Below, one piece after another: positions 35,819 to 46,539 of a stretch of 51,876 nt of DNA. The stretch spans positions 1-51,876 of the forward strand of contig VGIC01000010.1 of NCBI GenBank assembly GCA_016867975.1, read 5' to 3'. Both the position numbers and the translations under genes were made by a program. Every line of letters begins with the position of its first letter. Position 1 is the first letter of the stretch. This stretch comes from Betaproteobacteria bacterium (GTDB lineage: Bacteria; Pseudomonadota; Gammaproteobacteria; Burkholderiales; Methylophilaceae). The notes under the pieces were generated by a model. That model was not told where the DNA came from. It saw only the letters and a program-made list of their open reading frames with translations, and did not search any database.

Positions 35819-36991
35819 ATGATTCAAAACGTCACGATTCTAGGTGCTACTGGCACAATAGGCCTGCAAACTTTGGATGTGATGTCTCAACATCCTGAGC
35901 GCTTTAGAGCATTTGCATTAACGGCAAACGCAAACGTGCAGAAGTTATTTGAACTGTGTGAAGCATACTCGCCACAGTATGCTGTGATGTTGCAGGAAGC
36001 CGCAGCAGCGCAACTTGAAGTTAAACTCAAAGCAATTGGATCTGCTACTAAGGTTTTGCAAGGGATAGAAGCGCTAAATGAAGTCGCTGCGCACAAGCAG
36101 GTGCATGTGGTCATGGCTGCGATTGTGGGTGCGGCTGGTTTGCATCCAGCGATGGCTGCCGCAAAAGCGGGTAAGCGTATTTTACTTGCGAATAAAGAAA
36201 CACTTGTCATGGCAGGCAATTTGTTTATGCAGGCTGTGGCAGAGGGTGGTGCAACATTGTTGCCTATTGATAGTGAGCATAATGCTATTTTTCAGGTGAT
36301 GCCACAGCAGCGGGCAGAGCATTTGTCTGACATGGGAGTCAAACGGGTACTATTAACCGCATCAGGTGGACCATTCAAAAATTCTCGCATGGAAGAGCTC
36401 CATTCTGTGACTAAGGCGCAGGCGCTGAATCATCCCAACTGGGTCATGGGGCCAAAAATCACCATAGATTCCGCTACTATGATGAATAAGGGATTGGAAG
36501 TGATCGAGGCTCATTGGCTGTTTAATGCGGCACCAGAGCAGATAGATGTGGTTGTTCATCCCCAAAGCATTATTCATTCCATGGTCGAATATATTGACGG
36601 TAGCGTATTGGCTCAGTTGGGCAATCCGGATATGCGTACGCCCATTGCCTATGGATTGGGATACCCGGACAGGTTGCAAAGTGGGGTAAGTAGTTTGGAT
36701 TTGTTAAAGATAGGCCACCTTGATTTTTTTTCGCCCGATCAAGCACGATTTCCATGTCTGCGTTTAGCTTATGACGCCTTGAAGGTGGGTGGGACAGCAC
36801 CAGCGATATTGAATGCGGTCAATGAGGTAGCAGTCGAAGCATTCTTGGCGGAGAAGATTGGTTTTATGGAAATTGCGGCGACCATTGAATCTGTGTTGAA
36901 CTCGGCTAGCATTGAGCAGGTTGTTTCTGTTGAGCAATTGGTTGCTACGGATGCTGAGGCAAGGCGTATGGCAGCACATTGCTTGTCGTAA
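35819..36991 (+). CDS. dxr: 1-deoxy-D-xylulose 5-phosphate reductoisomerase
   Basis: Second step of the MEP isoprenoid pathway, upstream of the prenyl diphosphates used by UppS. The NADPH site is ILGATGTIGLQTLDV (residues about 8-20); the metal and substrate region is LPIDSEHNAIFQ; ASGGPF and NHPNWVMGPKITIDSATMMNKGLEVIEAHWLF are diagnostic. 390 aa is normal. It lies 28 bases after cdsA and 25 before rseP. Confidence 0.97.
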   Translation: MIQNVTILGATGTIGLQTLDVMSQHPERFRAFALTANANVQKLFELCEAYSPQYAVMLQEAAAAQLEVKLKAIGSATKVLQGIEALNEVAAHKQVHVVMAAIVGAAGLHPAMAAAKAGKRILLANKETLVMAGNLFMQAVAEGGATLLPIDSEHNAIFQVMPQQRAEHLSDMGVKRVLLTASGGPFKNSRMEELHSVTKAQALNHPNWVMGPKITIDSATMMNKGLEVIEAHWLFNAAPEQIDVVVHPQSIIHSMVEYIDGSVLAQLGNPDMRTPIAYGLGYPDRLQSGVSSLDLLKIGHLDFFSPDQARFPCLRLAYDALKVGGTAPAILNAVNEVAVEAFLAEKIGFMEIAATIESVLNSASIEQVVSVEQLVATDAEARRMAAHCLS

Positions 36992-37016
36992 TCATGGCAT
37001 AGGTCTGAGAATCAAG

Positions 37017-38381
37017 ATGTTAACGGCGCTGGCGTTTATATTTACCTTGGGATTGATTGTTACAATCCACGAGTATGGTCATTTTCAAATGGCCAAGTGG
37101 TGTGGAGTGAAAGTACTCAAGTTTTCAGTCGGTTTCGGTAAGCCTTTATTTCAAACGCGACTAGGTCAGGATCAAACGGAATTCATCATCGCAGCTATCC
37201 CTTTAGGAGGGTATGTCAAGATGTTGGGCGAAGATTCTATGAGTGACAGAGAGTTACGTGACCAAGATATAACGCGTGCCTTGAATAGGCAAAGTGTCGG
37301 CAAGCGCATGGCAATCGTTCTAGCTGGGCCATTTGCAAATTTGTTACTCGCCGTGATGCTTTACTGTATCCTATTCTTAGTCGGCGTGCCTGGCTTAAAA
37401 CCCATGATTGGAGGAGTGCTAGAAAATAGCCCAGCTGCTTTGTCGCAGATGCAAGCAGGTGATGTGATTACAAAGGTGAACGACACGACCGTTTCCTCCT
37501 GGCAAGAAGCGCGATGGGTGTTGCTTAAGTCGTCATTTAAGCAGAATTTAATTGAAATTGAAACGGTGAGTCCATTGCATGAAACGCAACGATATCAACT
37601 GGACATTTCTCATTTGAATCATGACGACCTGAGTCGAGATGTATTAGACCAGCTCGGATTGAAAATGTATAAGCCACAGATGCCCGCCAGAGTTGGCAGT
37701 GTTGCATTTGGCAGCCCTGCTGAGGCTGCTGGATTGCTGAAGGGAGATTGGGTGTTGGCCGTCAATGAGCAAGCCGTTGGTGATTGGAATGCGTTTGTGA
37801 ATGAAGTAAAGCGTAGCCTAGATGCCGAAGTGCGTTTACTGATAAAGCGTGGCGAACAAACGAAGATTGTTACAGTTAGACCTGAGGCTGTGGTGGAAAA
37901 TGGTAAAACTATTGGTCGTTTGGGGGTGGGGCTTCAGGTGGATGAGCAATTGTTGCAGCAGACTTGGATTACAACTCAATATACATTGCCGGAGGCGATG
38001 CTAAAAGCGGTTGAGAGAACATGGGATACAGCCAAGTTCAGCTTGGACATGCTTGCTAACATGGTGATCGGCAATGTTTCTTGGAAAGGGATTAGTGGAC
38101 CTGTGACTATCGCTGACTATGCTGGACAGAGCGCCCATATGGGTGTCAAGGTGTTTTTAGGGTTCATTGCGCTCATCAGTATTAGCATCGGTGTCATTAA
38201 CCTGCTACCTATTCCCATTTTAGATGGTGGTCATTTCATGTATTATATGGTTGAATTTCTTACTGGCAAGCCGGTGTCCGAAACAGTCCTCAGTATCGGG
38301 CAGAGAATTGGCTTTGTTATCATCGGCGGAATGATGATATTGGCGCTTTACAATGATGCGAATAGATTAATAGCAGGCTAA
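37017..38381 (+). CDS. rseP: Site-2 metalloprotease RseP
   Basis: Intramembrane zinc protease that cleaves anti-sigma-E (RseA-type) proteins and signal peptides. The start is set at the ATG at 37017 because the family N-terminus [23 protein letters not shown] begins there; upstream in-frame sequence overlaps dxr. Active site HEYGH at residues 18-22; two PDZ domains (about 115-300); C-terminal [13 protein letters not shown] supplies the Asp ligand. 454 aa is typical. Directly before bamA, linking envelope stress control with outer-membrane assembly. Confidence 0.97.
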   Translation: MLTALAFIFTLGLIVTIHEYGHFQMAKWCGVKVLKFSVGFGKPLFQTRLGQDQTEFIIAAIPLGGYVKMLGEDSMSDRELRDQDITRALNRQSVGKRMAIVLAGPFANLLLAVMLYCILFLVGVPGLKPMIGGVLENSPAALSQMQAGDVITKVNDTTVSSWQEARWVLLKSSFKQNLIEIETVSPLHETQRYQLDISHLNHDDLSRDVLDQLGLKMYKPQMPARVGSVAFGSPAEAAGLLKGDWVLAVNEQAVGDWNAFVNEVKRSLDAEVRLLIKRGEQTKIVTVRPEAVVENGKTIGRLGVGLQVDEQLLQQTWITTQYTLPEAMLKAVERTWDTAKFSLDMLANMVIGNVSWKGISGPVTIADYAGQSAHMGVKVFLGFIALISISIGVINLLPIPILDGGHFMYYMVEFLTGKPVSETVLSIGQRIGFVIIGGMMILALYNDANRLIAG

Positions 38382-38385
38382 GTGG

Positions 38386-40710
38386 ATGGCAAACAATAAT
38401 TTAAGACGATCACCGTTTAAAGTGAAGGCGTTACTGTTGCTGATGACCGGATTGTTCGCAAACTCGGCATTGGCCCTAGAGCCTTTCATCGTTAAAGATA
38501 TCCGCGTTGAAGGAATCCAACGCACTGAAGCGGGTACTGTGTTTAGCTATCTCCCCGTGAAGGTTGGTGAGGAGATGAATGATGACCTTGCGTCTCAGGC
38601 GATTAAATCCTTGTATGGCACGGGGTTCTTCAAGGATGTTCGCATTGAGGCTGAGGGGGGTGTGCTTGTTGTGACAGTGCAAGAGCGTTCTGCCATTGCA
38701 AAAATTGATTTCAGTGGCAACAAATCGTTCCCAACAGATAAGATGAAAGAAGGGCTGAAACAGATAGGCCTTTCGGATGGTCAAATCTTCGACAAATCAC
38801 AGCTGGATCGCGCGGAGCAGGAAATCAAACGCCAATACCTTTCTCAAGGCAAATATGGCGCATCTGTTAAGGCTGTGGTTACACCACTAGAGCGCAATCG
38901 AGTTTCAATTCGCTTTGATATCGAAGAGGGCGCGGTTTCAAAGATACGTGACATTAACATTGTGGGGAATCACGCGTTCACAATGGAGGACTTGCGTGCT
39001 CAATTCTTGCTGACCACACCCAATTGGATGAGTTGGTGGAATAAGGATGATCAATATTCCAAGCAAAAGCTCAACGCCGACTTGGAAACATTACGTTCTT
39101 TCTATATGAATCAAGGTTATCTTGAGTTTAATATTGATTCGACTCAAGTATCCATCACACCGGATAAAAAAGACATTTACATTACAGTGAATATTACCGA
39201 GGGTGAAAAATACAAGATTTCTGAAGTGAAACTCACGGGCGAGACCTTGGTGCCAGAAGATGAGTTACGTCAATTGATGAAGATTCAGGCTGGCGACACG
39301 TTTAGCCGTGAAAAGGTCACACAAACGAGTAAAGCCATCAGCGATAGGTTGAGCAATGATGGCTATGCCTTTTCGAACGTGAATGCTGTGCCTGAACTCA
39401 ATAAAGAGCAGCACACGGCGGCGTTTACGTTTTTTGTTGATCCTGGTAAGCGTGTCTATGTGCGCCGTATTAATGTCATGGGGAATACCAGAACGCGTGA
39501 CGAGGTCATCCGTCGCGAGGTGCGTCAGTTGGAATCTGCGTGGTTTGCTTCAAATAAAATCAACCGCTCTAAAGAGCGTATCACGCGTACGGACTATTTC
39601 TCGGATGTGAACGTTGAAACACCCGCCGTGCCTGGCACGACAGATCAGGTGGATCTCAATATCAGTGTCACTGAGAAATCAACGGGTAGCGTACAGTTTG
39701 GTGCTGGCTTATCTAGTAACGAAGGTGTCGTGTTTGGTTTTACGGTCAATCAGAATAATTTCCTAGGGACTGGTAACCGTGTTAGTGCGCAGGTGAACAC
39801 GGGTAAAATCAACACTGTTTACTCTCTCTCATTTACCGATCCATATTTCACAGCGGATGGGATCAGCCGAGGGATTGATCTGTATCGTCGCGATGTGAAT
39901 ACAGGTTCACTCAATAGTCTTGCTACCTATAGTACGTCATCCTACGGAGGTGGCGTGCGATTTGGCGTTCCGCTTAACGAACGTGATGGACTTAACTTCG
40001 GGATGTCGGTTGATTTCACAAAGGTAAGTGATTTAACAAGTGTAAGTCCGCAGCAATACCGAGATTTTTGTAATCAAAGTACTGGCTGTACTGCAAACTC
40101 ATTGGTTGCAACAGCAGGCTGGGTGCATGATTCGCGCGATAGCATCATGTTTACGACTAATGGTGTGTTGCAAAAGTTGACGGGCGAAGTTTCGTTTCCC
40201 GTGCTGGATTTAGAGTATTACAAGATTGACTATAAGCATGCTTGGTACAAAGAGTTATATACAGGCTTTACTTTGATGCTGAACGGCGAAATTGGTTATG
40301 CGGACTCTTATGGCAGCAAAGAATACCCATTCTTTAAAAACTTCTTCATGGGTGGTGTGAACTCGGTTCGCGGTTATGAGAATGGGTCACTAGGACCAAG
40401 GTCCATCATAAATGGTCAGGACTTTTCAACAGGGGGCACTAAGCGTCTCTTGGGTAATGCAGAACTGTACCTGCCGATTCCTTTCTTAAAGGACACTAAA
40501 CAATTTAGATTGAGTACTTTCGTAGATGGTGGTAACGTTTTCGGTAGAAATGATTCATACGACTTTGGGGATTTGCGATACTCAGCAGGTTTGGGTTTAA
40601 GTTGGCTTTCACCATTTGGTCCATTGAAACTGGTTTATGCTAAACCGTTTAATAACCAAGAAGGTGAGAGAACGCAAACTATTCAGTTTCAAATGGGGCA
40701 GCAGTTTTAG
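38386..40710 (+). CDS. bamA: Outer membrane protein assembly factor BamA
   Basis: Central component of the BAM complex, inserting beta-barrel proteins into the outer membrane. A signal peptide ([18 protein letters not shown], cleavage near residue 31) precedes five POTRA repeats starting [25 protein letters not shown] and a 16-strand barrel from about residue 425. Loop-6 motif [11 protein letters not shown] is present, and the protein ends in aromatic F (FQMGQQF), as barrel proteins do. 774 aa. Follows rseP by four bases. Confidence 0.98.
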   Translation: MANNNLRRSPFKVKALLLLMTGLFANSALALEPFIVKDIRVEGIQRTEAGTVFSYLPVKVGEEMNDDLASQAIKSLYGTGFFKDVRIEAEGGVLVVTVQERSAIAKIDFSGNKSFPTDKMKEGLKQIGLSDGQIFDKSQLDRAEQEIKRQYLSQGKYGASVKAVVTPLERNRVSIRFDIEEGAVSKIRDINIVGNHAFTMEDLRAQFLLTTPNWMSWWNKDDQYSKQKLNADLETLRSFYMNQGYLEFNIDSTQVSITPDKKDIYITVNITEGEKYKISEVKLTGETLVPEDELRQLMKIQAGDTFSREKVTQTSKAISDRLSNDGYAFSNVNAVPELNKEQHTAAFTFFVDPGKRVYVRRINVMGNTRTRDEVIRREVRQLESAWFASNKINRSKERITRTDYFSDVNVETPAVPGTTDQVDLNISVTEKSTGSVQFGAGLSSNEGVVFGFTVNQNNFLGTGNRVSAQVNTGKINTVYSLSFTDPYFTADGISRGIDLYRRDVNTGSLNSLATYSTSSYGGGVRFGVPLNERDGLNFGMSVDFTKVSDLTSVSPQQYRDFCNQSTGCTANSLVATAGWVHDSRDSIMFTTNGVLQKLTGEVSFPVLDLEYYKIDYKHAWYKELYTGFTLMLNGEIGYADSYGSKEYPFFKNFFMGGVNSVRGYENGSLGPRSIINGQDFSTGGTKRLLGNAELYLPIPFLKDTKQFRLSTFVDGGNVFGRNDSYDFGDLRYSAGLGLSWLSPFGPLKLVYAKPFNNQEGERTQTIQFQMGQQF

Positions 40711-40798
40711 CGCATGAGTGGGGCGTGCTCAGGGCGCGTGGTTGGACTTGGTGATATACATTCACATGGTCGTATTGGTTTTGTTTTGGAGAGTTCAA

Positions 40799-41299
40799 TT
40801 GAATAAAATTTTAAAGAATCTGGTATTTGTAGCTTGTATGGCATGTGCAGCTAGCGCTTATGCCGAGCTTAAAGTCGGTGTTGTGCAGGTAGAAAAAATC
40901 CTACAGGAGGCGCCACAAACTACCGAGAGTGGTAAAAAGTTAGAGCGTGAATTTAGTCCGCGTTCGCAAGAGTTGGATAGGATGTCAAAACAAATCAAAG
41001 AGTTAGAGGCTGCTTTAGATAAAGATGGATTGACGATTTCAGAGGCTGAGCGCCGGAATAAAGAGCGTGATGTGCAAAATATCAAAATCGAATTTCAACG
41101 TAAACAGCGTGAGTTGCGCGAGGACATCAATTTACGCAAAAATGAAGAGCTAAGCTCACTTCAGGATCGCATCAATAAAGCCGTACAGTCAGTCTCTGAA
41201 ACAGAGGGGTATGATTTGGTGGTTTATAGTGGCGTTGCCTATGCTAGCAAAAAGATCGATATCACCGATAAGGTTCTGAAACTGCTAGGTAAAAAGTAG
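40799..41299 (+). CDS. skp: Periplasmic chaperone Skp (OmpH family)
   Basis: Trimeric chaperone that carries unfolded outer-membrane proteins to BAM. I choose TTG at 40799 because GGAG lies seven bases upstream and the protein then begins with a proper signal peptide (LNKILKNLVFVACMACAASAYA, cut before ELKVG). Upstream ATGs in the frame lack ribosome binding sites. The mature part is a long charged coiled coil (ELDRMSKQIKELEAALDKDG...). 166 aa is standard. Between bamA and lpxD, the usual place. Confidence 0.94.
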   Translation: MNKILKNLVFVACMACAASAYAELKVGVVQVEKILQEAPQTTESGKKLEREFSPRSQELDRMSKQIKELEAALDKDGLTISEAERRNKERDVQNIKIEFQRKQRELREDINLRKNEELSSLQDRINKAVQSVSETEGYDLVVYSGVAYASKKIDITDKVLKLLGKK

Positions 41300-41341
41300 A
41301 TTGTGCATTGAAAATATTCGCTGTTTTTGAATAGGGTAGGA

Positions 41342-42382
41342 ATGGCTAGACAATACTCGCTGAACGAAATCGCATCGGTATTGGGCGGGGTTGTTGTTGG
41401 TGACGGCAATGTGCTGATATCTCGTGCATCCTCACTTGCCAATGCTCAAGCTGGTTCCATTAGCTTTGTGAGTGATAGTAAGTATGAAAAAGTGTTGGGT
41501 ACAAGTGAGGCGAGCGCCTTCATCTTAAAACAAACACTTGCCGGACTGACCCAGCAACCCAAAATCATTGTAGATAATCCATACGCCTATTTTGCGAAAG
41601 TCTCGACGTTTTTGAATCCTCCTTTAGCCGTTAAGGCAGGCATTGCATCAAGTGCAGTCGTAGATCCTGATGCCAAGATTCACGCTTCGTGCAGTGTGGC
41701 GCCGCTGGTTGTCATCGGTAAAAATGTAGTGTTAGGTGAATGTGTATCGATCGGTGCTGGATGTGTGATCGAGGATGACGTGGTGATTGGCGCCAATACC
41801 CGATTGGAACCTAATGTGACGATCAAGCATCATTGTACCATCGGTGAAAACTGTCATATTTTTTCAGGAGCCGTGATTGGATCGGATGGTTTTGGTTATG
41901 CACAAGAAGAGGGTCAATGGTTAAAGATTCCTCAGGTCGGTCGAGTTGTGATTCATGCCAATGTAGATGTTGGCGCTAATACGACCATTGACCGAGGTGC
42001 GCTTGATGACACCATCATTGAAGAGGGTGTTAAGTTGGACAATCTGATTCAGATTGGACATAACTGTATCATCGGAGCGCATACAGTGATTGCTGGATGT
42101 GTTGGCATTGCAGGAAGTGCGCGCATAGGAAAATATTGCAGAATCGGTGGGGCTGCAATGGTGCTTGGGCATTTGGAGATTGCTGATCATGTGACCATTT
42201 CTCCTGGCAGCATGATTACACGCTCACTGACATCTTCTGATACCTATACCGCATTGATGCCATTCCAAAAGCATAAAGAATGGTTAAATACTGCCGCGAA
42301 GATTCGTCATTTAGATGAGTATGCAGGTAAAATAAAGTCTCTTGAACAAGAGATTGCGCTGTTGAAGTCTGAACAGAGATAG
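41342..42382 (+). CDS. lpxD: UDP-3-O-(3-hydroxyacyl)glucosamine N-acyltransferase
   Basis: Third acyl-transfer step of lipid A synthesis. The start is taken at ATG 41342 (MARQYSLNEIASVLGG), just after GGGTAGG; a TTG five codons upstream has no better site. An N-terminal uridine-binding domain precedes a left-handed parallel beta-helix of hexapeptide repeats (residues about 100-300), with SDGFGYAQEEGQWLKIPQ and IGHNCIIG containing the catalytic-His region. 346 aa is normal. Start of lpxD-fabZ-lpxA-lpxB. Confidence 0.96.
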   Translation: MARQYSLNEIASVLGGVVVGDGNVLISRASSLANAQAGSISFVSDSKYEKVLGTSEASAFILKQTLAGLTQQPKIIVDNPYAYFAKVSTFLNPPLAVKAGIASSAVVDPDAKIHASCSVAPLVVIGKNVVLGECVSIGAGCVIEDDVVIGANTRLEPNVTIKHHCTIGENCHIFSGAVIGSDGFGYAQEEGQWLKIPQVGRVVIHANVDVGANTTIDRGALDDTIIEEGVKLDNLIQIGHNCIIGAHTVIAGCVGIAGSARIGKYCRIGGAAMVLGHLEIADHVTISPGSMITRSLTSSDTYTALMPFQKHKEWLNTAAKIRHLDEYAGKIKSLEQEIALLKSEQR

Positions 42383-42417
42383 CAAAGATTATTAAATAAA
42401 CATTAGCTGAGATAAAA

Positions 42418-42885
42418 ATGACCAATACATCTAATCCAACCAGCATGGATATTCATGAGATTCTAGAGCACCTTCCGCATCGTTATCCGTTTGTGTTGAT
42501 TGATCGTGTGGTTTCAATGGAGTTAGGTAAAGAAATTACTGCGATTAAAAATGTGAGCGTTAATGAGCCATATTTTCCGGGGCATTTTCCTTATCATCCA
42601 GTGATGCCAGGTGTTTTGATTGTAGAGGCAATGGCGCAGGCTGCGGCAATCTTATCCTTCAAAACAATGGATACTAAGCCATCGGATGATTCTGTTTACT
42701 ACTTCGCAGGGATTGATAGTGCTAGATTCAAAAAACCGGTTTCTCCAGGCGATCAGATTGTACTCAACGTCAAAATTGACCGTATTTTAAAAGGGATATG
42801 GAAATACTCTGGCGTGGCTACAGTAGATGGCTCAGTTGTAGCTGAGGCCCAGATGATGTGCATATTGAAAGCGATAGAGAAATAG
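42418..42885 (+). CDS. fabZ: (3R)-hydroxyacyl-[ACP] dehydratase FabZ
   Basis: Hot-dog-fold dehydratase of fatty acid synthesis. [34 protein letters not shown] (His56, Glu70) and [10 protein letters not shown] are the family motifs. 155 aa. Located between lpxD and lpxA as in most proteobacteria, where it competes for the same hydroxyacyl-ACP pool as lipid A synthesis. The frame also starts at an ATG preceded by GAGATAAAA. Confidence 0.97.
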   Translation: MTNTSNPTSMDIHEILEHLPHRYPFVLIDRVVSMELGKEITAIKNVSVNEPYFPGHFPYHPVMPGVLIVEAMAQAAAILSFKTMDTKPSDDSVYYFAGIDSARFKKPVSPGDQIVLNVKIDRILKGIWKYSGVATVDGSVVAEAQMMCILKAIEK

Positions 42886-42960
42886 TCCTACCAGTACTGG
42901 CTTTGAAAGTGTCTTTGATAAGAGCACTCTTCCAGATTAGAAAATAGAATAAGTGTTGTG

Positions 42961-43743
42961 ATGCAAACCCCTAAAATCCATCCTACTGCCATCATTGATC
43001 CAAGTGCTGAATTAGACTCAAGCGTTGAGGTTGGTCCTTATTCCTTGATTGGTCCCAATGTTAAGATTGATGCAGGCACTCGTGTTGCTGGACATGTCAC
43101 CATCAATGGTCCATCAATCATAGGCAAGAATAATCAGATATTCCAGTTCTCATCATTGGGTGAAGTGCCTCAAGATAAGAAATACAAGGGTGAGCCTACC
43201 CTGTTGGAAATCGGTGACAATAACACTATTCGTGAATTCTGTACCTTCAACCGTGGCACGGTTCAGGATAAAGGCACCACTAAGATTGGTAACAATAACT
43301 GGATCATGGCTTATGTGCATATTGCGCATGACTGTGAGATTGGCAACCATACGATTTTTGCCAACAATTCATCGCTTGCTGGTCATGTGGATGTACATGA
43401 TTACGCCATTTTGGGTGGATTCACCCTGATACATCAATTCTGCAAGATTGGTTCACACGTGATTACTGCTGTTGGTTCAGTGGTGTTTAAGGATATTCCG
43501 CCCTATATCACTGCGGCCGGTTATGACGCAAAGCCACACGGCATCAATGCAGAAGGGCTCAAGCGTCGCGGTTTTTCTGCAGATAGCATTTTGCAGATCA
43601 AGCGCGCTTATAAGACGCTGTATCGCAAGAGTTTGACATTAGAAGAATCTAAGCTTGAGCTGTCTACCATGTTGGCAGAAGTGCCGGAGATTGGACTGCT
43701 TACTGATTTTCTCAATATTTCTACGCGCGGCATTATCCGCTAA
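42961..43743 (+). CDS. lpxA: UDP-N-acetylglucosamine O-acyltransferase
   Basis: First committed step of lipid A synthesis. A left-handed beta-helix built of hexapeptides starts at KIHPTAIIDPSAELDSSVEVGPYSLIGPNV; the catalytic-His segment is AYVHIAHDCEIGNH near residue 122; the C-terminal helical part is LKRRGFSADSILQIKRAYKTLYRKS. 260 aa is standard. ATG at 42961 preferred over the GTG three bases before it. Preceded by 75 bases without a gene and followed after 12 bases by lpxB. Confidence 0.97.
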   Translation: MQTPKIHPTAIIDPSAELDSSVEVGPYSLIGPNVKIDAGTRVAGHVTINGPSIIGKNNQIFQFSSLGEVPQDKKYKGEPTLLEIGDNNTIREFCTFNRGTVQDKGTTKIGNNNWIMAYVHIAHDCEIGNHTIFANNSSLAGHVDVHDYAILGGFTLIHQFCKIGSHVITAVGSVVFKDIPPYITAAGYDAKPHGINAEGLKRRGFSADSILQIKRAYKTLYRKSLTLEESKLELSTMLAEVPEIGLLTDFLNISTRGIIR

Positions 43744-43755
43744 CTAGAGTGTCTT

Positions 43756-44889
43756 ATGGTTAGAATTGGCATTGTGGCAGGAGAAGCCTCAGGCGACTTG
43801 CTCGGTGGTCACCTGATACAGGCGTTGAAACTCAAACGACCAGACATTGAGTTTATCGGGATAGCCGGTCCGAAAATGATCGGGGAGGGGGCTCGGACTC
43901 TCTTTCCAATCGAAAGCTTATCTGTGAGAGGCTATCTTGAAGTCTTCAAGCATTTATGGGGCTTACTTAAGTTGCGTCGCCAGTTGCTAAATTACTTCTT
44001 AAGCAATCCTCCTGATTTGTTCATCGGTATTGATGCACCAGATTTTAATTTCTGGTTAGAGAAAAAACTTAAACGAAAAGGAATTAAAACGATTCACTAT
44101 GTCAGTCCTTCAGTCTGGGCATGGCGTAAGAATAGAATTAATAAAATCAAGCAGTGTGTCACGCAGGTCTTGGCATTATTCCCGTTTGAACAACCACTCT
44201 ATCAAGCAAGAAATATCCCAGTTTCCTATGTGGGACATCCTCTCGCCGATATGCTTCCGTTAAAACCTGACACCTTGGGGGCGCGTGAGATTCTAAAGCT
44301 GAATAGCACGGCTTTGGTGGTGGCAATGCTGCCGGGTAGCCGGCAAAGTGAAGTGCAACAACATGCTGATTTGTTTATTCAAGCAGCAAAACGCATTTAT
44401 GCCGAGCAGCCTAAAGCAGTTTTCCTAGTGCCATTGATTACTCGTGAAACACGTGAAATCTTCGAGCAGGCTATTTTTAAAGAGGCTGAAGCGTTGCCGA
44501 TCCAATTGTTATTTGGTCATGCGTATGATGCCATGGAGGCTGCGAATGTTGTGATTGTTGCTTCAGGTACGGCCACTTTAGAGGCTGCATTGCTTAAAAA
44601 GCCGATGGTGATAACATACCGAATGTCCAGCCTCAGTTGGCAGTTGCTTAAACGTATGCGTTTACAGCCTTATGTGGGTTTGCCTAACATTCTTGCAGGT
44701 AAGTTCGTGGTACCGGAGTTGTTGCAGCATGATGCGACACCAGAAAAGTTGGCAGATACTGCATTGGCGTTAGTGAGTGATAAACATCATGTGGCCGAGA
44801 TCGAAGCGGAGTTCACTAAGATTCATCATGTATTGAGACAAAACACGGCAGAAAAGGCTGCATCCGCTATTCTCTCGCATCTGAAATGA
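43756..44889 (+). CDS. lpxB: Lipid-A-disaccharide synthase
   Basis: Glycosyltransferase (GT19) condensing UDP-diacylglucosamine with lipid X. Signature blocks: [82 protein letters not shown] and [21 protein letters not shown]. 377 aa is typical. Its TGA overlaps the ATG of rnhB by four bases (ATGA), implying coupling. Confidence 0.97.
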   Translation: MVRIGIVAGEASGDLLGGHLIQALKLKRPDIEFIGIAGPKMIGEGARTLFPIESLSVRGYLEVFKHLWGLLKLRRQLLNYFLSNPPDLFIGIDAPDFNFWLEKKLKRKGIKTIHYVSPSVWAWRKNRINKIKQCVTQVLALFPFEQPLYQARNIPVSYVGHPLADMLPLKPDTLGAREILKLNSTALVVAMLPGSRQSEVQQHADLFIQAAKRIYAEQPKAVFLVPLITRETREIFEQAIFKEAEALPIQLLFGHAYDAMEAANVVIVASGTATLEAALLKKPMVITYRMSSLSWQLLKRMRLQPYVGLPNILAGKFVVPELLQHDATPEKLADTALALVSDKHHVAEIEAEFTKIHHVLRQNTAEKAASAILSHLK

Positions 44890-45488
44890 GTAGTACATTA
44901 TTAATTTGCGGTGTAGATGAAGCGGGGCGTGGTCCACTGGCTGGTGCGGTGTACGCTGCTGCAGTGATATTGCATCCTGAAAAGTCCATTCACGGTTTGG
45001 CAGATTCAAAAAAGCTGAGTGAGAAAAAGCGTGATGCACTTGCGATAGAAATCAAGCGACATGCCTTTCTTTGGGCAATTGCGAGTGCCAGTGTGGAAGA
45101 GATTGATCATTTCAACATTTTGCAAGCCAGTTTACTTGCAATGAAACGTGCGATCGAAGGCGTGCAGGAGAAGTTAAGTTTTTTGCCAGAGGTGGGGGAT
45201 GTGCTGGTGCAGGTGGACGGCAATAAATGCCCTAAAATCAACTTACCATGCGAGGCGATTGTAAAAGGGGATAGTAAAGTTCAGGCAATTTCTGCGGCTT
45301 CTATTCTCGCTAAAACTGCTCGTGATGCAGAGTTGTATATTTTGGACAGGCAGTATCCGATGTATGGTTTCGCTCAACATAAAGGCTACCCGACGGCCAA
45401 TCACTTAGTGCAGCTTAAGCAGTATGGCGTCTCGCCCGTGCATCGAAAAAGTTTTTCCCCAGTTCGTCAGTTACTGAGCCAGCGTTAG
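44886..45488 (+). CDS. rnhB: Ribonuclease HII
   Basis: Removes ribonucleotides misincorporated into DNA and RNA from RNA-DNA hybrids. The active site is visible as [13 protein letters not shown] (Asp11, Glu12), VQVDGNKCP (third Asp) and [11 protein letters not shown] (fourth acidic residue region). The C-terminus [31 protein letters not shown] is diagnostic. 200 aa. Last gene of the plus-strand superoperon; its end overlaps the convergent methyltransferase gene by four bases. Confidence 0.97.
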   Translation: MSSTLLICGVDEAGRGPLAGAVYAAAVILHPEKSIHGLADSKKLSEKKRDALAIEIKRHAFLWAIASASVEEIDHFNILQASLLAMKRAIEGVQEKLSFLPEVGDVLVQVDGNKCPKINLPCEAIVKGDSKVQAISAASILAKTARDAELYILDRQYPMYGFAQHKGYPTANHLVQLKQYGVSPVHRKSFSPVRQLLSQR

Positions 45489-46195
45489 CTTAACAGCAGG
45501 AATACAGAGGGTTTTTTGTGTAAATCTGGCAATGTTGCTTGCTTCCATGCGCCGATGCTCTGGCTTCTGATCCATTCATCTTGTTGACTGATATTACATG
45601 CGATGCAGAGTTTTGTTTCGGTGTGGCAGTGTGCAAGAATATCTCCCAGTAAATGCTGGTTGCGGTAAGGAGTTTCGATAAAGATCTGAGTCTCATGATG
45701 TTTCTGGGAGTGCTTTTCAATCTCTTTAAGTCTCTGTACGCGGGCTGCCTTGTCGGTGGGTAGGTAACCTAGAAATGTAAATCGTTGCCCGTTAAATCCA
45801 GAGGCCATTAGACTTAATAGGATAGAACTGGGACCGACTAAAGGTGAGACGCGGATTCCTTTCTGGTGTGCTATGGCCGCAAGCTTCGCACCTGGATCGG
45901 CGATGCCCGGGCAACCAGCTTCACTCATTAATCCGATGTCTTTCCCTGCTAACAATGGAGCCAACATTGCTGGAATAGCTTTATCTTCAGTATGCTCATT
46001 TAAGGTAAGCAGTATCAGTTCGCGTACTGGTTTGTGTGTTTTTATCAGTCCGAGAAATTGGCGAGCAGTCTTTTCGTTTTCAACCACAAAGATTTCCAGC
46101 GTTTGGGCAATACGGACGACATCTGGGGGCAGTGCTCGTGTCAGGTTATCATCCCCTAATGTGACTGGAATAAAATAAAGAGTGCCTGTAGTCAT
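45485..46195 (-). CDS. RsmI-like SAM-dependent methyltransferase (tetrapyrrole methylase fold)
   Basis: A 236-aa protein with the SAM-dependent tetrapyrrole-methylase fold, related to RsmI, which methylates C1402 of 16S r[15 protein letters not shown] replaces the LYVVATPIGN opening of RsmI, and [22 protein letters not shown] and [30 protein letters not shown] match the SAM-binding core. Betaproteobacteria often have this form in addition to a true RsmI of about 280 aa, so the substrate is uncertain. Convergent with and overlapping rnhB; preceded by a structured 344-base gap. Confidence 0.85.
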   Translation of the reverse strand: MTTGTLYFIPVTLGDDNLTRALPPDVVRIAQTLEIFVVENEKTARQFLGLIKTHKPVRELILLTLNEHTEDKAIPAMLAPLLAGKDIGLMSEAGCPGIADPGAKLAAIAHQKGIRVSPLVGPSSILLSLMASGFNGQRFTFLGYLPTDKAARVQRLKEIEKHSQKHHETQIFIETPYRNQHLLGDILAHCHTETKLCIACNISQQDEWIRSQSIGAWKQATLPDLHKKPSVFLLLS

Positions 46196-46250
46196 ATGGT
46201 TTCCGCTAAAAAAATCGATGAATGAATAGTTCAGGAAGCACGGAACAAGT

Positions 46251-46381
46251 CCTCATGACCACGCACATGAGGTTTGCGGGATGGGATGTACCCGTAAGCC
46301 AGTACTTGGCTTCTTGCGAATGGGCATTCCCTTTGCAAGAAGTCTAACATAGCAGGCATGATGGTCGCCTCCCAACGCGAC
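46251..46381 (-). ncRNA. Candidate multi-hairpin RNA upstream of the RsmI-like gene
   Basis: On the minus strand, five hairpins follow one another: GTCGC/GCGAC (46377-46381 with 46364-46368); CTTCTTGC/GCAAGAAG with inner GAATG/CATTC (46310-46342); AAGCCA/TGGCTT (46296-46312, partly exclusive with the previous one); CGGG/CCCG (46277-46294); and CCTCATG/CATGAGG (46251-46272). A T7 run lies at 46214-46208. It matches neither SRP, RNase P, tmRNA nor 6S RNA by eye. It could be a small RNA or a leader of the methyltransferase gene. Strand is a guess. Confidence 0.35.
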
Positions 46382-46410
46382 TTTCAATCAGCTTGAGGGA
46401 AGTCTATGAT

Positions 46411-46511
46411 CGACCGAGATCGTATGCGGTATACCGCGAGGTTGCGAATTCGCTTTTGGCAGGCAAGTAGCGAAGCGGATGCTCGCAAAAAATGTATTAA
46501 TAGAAATGCCC
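46411..46511 (-). mobile_element. Truncated copy of the MITE-like element
   Basis: Read on the minus strand from 46511, the sequence starts GGGCATTTCTATTAATAC and continues with blocks shared with the element at 21339: ACATTTTT, CGCAACCTCGC, GTATACC and CATAC. No second terminal repeat was found in the adjoining 200 bases, so this is a half copy or a decayed one. Confidence 0.6.
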
Positions 46512-46539
46512 ATCAATAATTAGCGGTTACATAGCCTTA

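Noticed and set aside
36912-37016. 35-residue N-terminal extension of rseP
   Set aside because: It overlaps the end of dxr in another frame; the family N-terminus starts exactly at the ATG at 37017.
40718-40798. 27-residue N-terminal extension of skp
   Set aside because: It has no ribosome binding site and would bury the signal peptide; the TTG at 40799 has GGAG correctly spaced.
46208-46381. Identification of the multi-hairpin region as 6S, RNase P or tmRNA
   Set aside because: None of the conserved cores of these RNAs can be found; only generic hairpins are present, so it is left unnamed.
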